NCBI GenBank assembly: GCA_955652455.1
Contig: CATPBU010000219.1
Coordinates: 1 to 8,148, forward strand
Direction of reading: 5' to 3'
DNA from: Candidatus Dormiibacterota bacterium
GTDB lineage: Bacteria; Chloroflexota; Dormibacteria; UBA8260
DNA: 8,148 nt
Of this stretch, positions 7,501-8,148 are shown piece after piece. The position numbers were made by a program, and so were the translations under genes. Numbering within the stretch: the stretch's first letter is position 1; each line of letters starts with the position of its first letter. The notes beneath the pieces are model-generated. The model made no database searches and was not told where the DNA came from. It saw nothing but the letters and a program-made list of their open reading frames with translations.

Positions 7501-8148
7501 GATCCCACACGATGCGGGCGCGCAGCTCGCCGAACTCCTCTGACGGGTAGCGGCCGTCGAGCATGTCGAGGGTTTCGTGGAAGGCGCGCTCCCCGAGGTC
7601 GGCGAACGGATAGGCGCGCGTCACCGCGCGGCGCAGGTCGGCGACGTCCCAGGTGTCGAGCGCCGCCATCGCCACGATCTGCTGGGCAAGTACGTCGAGC
7701 GGGTTGCGCGGCACCCTCGTCTCCTCGATGGCGCCGTCGAGCATGCGTTCGGCGATGGCCGCTGCCTCGACCAGGTCGCCACGGTGGGTGGGGAAGATTG
7801 TTCCCTCCGAGACCTGGCCGACGCTGTGGCCGGCGCGGCCGATGCGCTGCAGGCCGGCGGCGACCGTCAGCGGCGAGCCCACCTGTACCACCAGGTCGAC
7901 CGCTCCCATGTCGATGCCGAGCTCGAGCGAGGAGGTGGCAATGATCGCGGGCAGCCTGCCCTCCTTGAGCATCTCCTCGACCACGGTGCGCTGCTCGCGA
8001 GCGATCGACCCGTGGTGGGGCCGGACCAGGTCCTCGCCGGCGAGGTCGTTGAGCTGACCGCTGAGGCGCTCCGCCAGCCGTCGCGAGTTAACGAAGACGA
8101 TGGTGGAGCGATGCGACCTGATCAGCTCGAGCAGCCGCGGCGCCGAGC
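4586..8148 (-). CDS. lhr: Lhr-type ATP-dependent DNA helicase, 5' end cut by the window edge
   Basis: The frame is open from the right edge to TGA at 4586-4588 and encodes the last 1186 residues of Lhr (large helicase-related), a superfamily 2 ATPase that moves 3'-to-5' on single-stranded DNA and unwinds RNA:DNA hybrids in DNA repair. Numbering from the first whole codon in the window: TIVFVNSRRLAERL at 15-28 (second RecA domain, motif IV region), TSSLELGID near 71-79 (motif V) and QRIGRAGHSVG at 100-110 (motif VI with its arginines). Next come the Lhr winged-helix and beta-barrel parts, with ILGATTWRC around Trp279, probably the DNA-stacking Trp of mycobacterial Lhr, and GKIAFWHGDSVGRPYE. 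PLWQQRQRSAGLLQV and PSFPILVETYRECLRDVFDL lie near the core end at about 486-524. The remaining 650 or so residues are the Lhr C-terminal domain, with winged helices resembling AlkZ/YcaQ, through VEGCGAAQFALPG to the end. Walker A and DExH motifs are off-window. Mycobacterial Lhr is about 1,500 residues, so some 320 are missing. In Mycobacterium tuberculosis nei follows lhr; here a convergent HlyIII gene does instead. Confidence 0.96.
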   Translation of the reverse strand, partial: SAPRLLELIRSHRSTIVFVNSRRLAERLSGQLNDLAGEDLVRPHHGSIAREQRTVVEEMLKEGRLPAIIATSSLELGIDMGAVDLVVQVGSPLTVAAGLQRIGRAGHSVGQVSEGTIFPTHRGDLVEAAAIAERMLDGAIEETRVPRNPLDVLAQQIVAMAALDTWDVADLRRAVTRAYPFADLGERAFHETLDMLDGRYPSEEFGELRARIVWDRVASTVRGRAGAQSLAVISGGTIPDRGLYSVNIFEDGRRVGELDEEMVYELRPGETFILGATTWRCVDITPQQVLVLPAPGEPGKIAFWHGDSVGRPYEVGAAVGAMVRELGALSDGEALDRLRGRAGLDERAARNLVDHLADQAAATGVMPDDRTIVVERFRDQLGDWRLCVLTPFGARVHAPWSLVAAQRLRDEVGSDVQAIHSDDGFALRIADIDRMPDAATLFMDPDDIVAAVTEQLDGSSLFASRFRENAARALLLPRRRAGQRTPLWQQRQRSAGLLQVVSRHPSFPILVETYRECLRDVFDLEALAGIMRAVRARQIRVVEAETAQPSPVASSLLFEYVAQYMYDGDAPVAERRAAALSLDRDLLAELLGSDDLRELLDADAIDATELELQHLDGSSRPRDADRALDILRTVGDLTADEATARGVTPEWVDELVAARRALPVRLAGEMRVIAADDAGRYRDALGVALPPGLAAAHVAATPDALAALIRRYARTHVPFVAGEVAARWAIPVGNVVAALSTLVGAGDLIAGHFRPGGGDREYCHPEVLQRLRRRSLAALRREVEAVPGDTFARFLLAWQGIGSNARGLERLLEVITQLQGLPVALSVLERDVLPARMGYDGRLLDELITAGEVVWQGRGAIGRDDGRIALFLRGDAPALLAAPADPPRSDLHDAIRQRLGGGGAAFVRDLLDACPGVPLDEVVDAVYDLVWSGEVSNDTLQPLRFLGPVRRHPKRPLMRLVPPRAQGRWSLTGAGTAAVGATERGIALATSLLQRHGVLTREAVSGEGVSGGFAALYPVLRALEEAARIRRGYFVEGCGAAQFALPGAVDALRSHRAASPAAALLGAVDPANPFGAVLPWPALAGRAARAAGAYTILRGGELRFFVERGGRSMLSRGEPDDADIDLLTVVAARMGRLHLHTIDGEPASGHPLATMLRSAGFVSSPRGLVLYPPRPGAMHARADVRR

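Overview
The window is a compact, GC-rich bacterial segment with four protein genes, three of them complete. Coding density is very high and every gap between genes is under 75 bases. The composition (about two-thirds G+C by eye), GTG start codons and apparent leaderless promoters suggest an actinobacterium or another GC-rich soil lineage such as Chloroflexota or Dormibacterota. No gene here fixes the phylum. I see no RNA gene, mobile element, CRISPR array or phage gene, and every family recognised is known.

Layout, left to right. Positions 1-53 hold nothing recognisable. Positions 54-2723 (minus) encode an 889-residue GH63-type (MGH1-like) glucosidase. Ten bases upstream of it on the same strand, 2734-3792 (minus), is a 352-residue metallo-beta-lactamase-fold hydrolase of the glyoxalase II/LACTB2-like kind. 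The two look like a hydrolase-glucosidase pair, transcribed leftward. A 72-base gap (3793-3864) separates them from a divergent gene, 3865-4569 (plus), for a seven-helix HlyIII/PAQR membrane protein with a complete predicted metal site. After a 16-base convergent gap comes a large minus-strand gene, 4586 to beyond 8148. It encodes the C-terminal 1186 or so residues of an Lhr-type superfamily 2 DNA helicase; its N-terminal part (first RecA domain, Walker A and DExH motifs) lies off the right edge.

Regulation. All three start codons in the window have a TANNNT hexamer 7 or 8 bases upstream: TACGAT for the MBL gene, TAGACT for the GH63 gene and TAAGGT for the HlyIII gene. Only the HlyIII gene also has a plausible Shine-Dalgarno match. 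This is the pattern expected for leaderless transcription. It implies that the glucosidase may have its own promoter, with its -10 element built on the stop codon of the MBL gene.

No pathway clearly unites the four genes. The glucosidase is probably a cytoplasmic glycoside or oligosaccharide hydrolase, the MBL protein an ester or thioester hydrolase of unknown substrate, HlyIII a membrane protein of unsettled function, and Lhr a DNA repair helicase. The region looks like ordinary chromosome rather than an accessory island.
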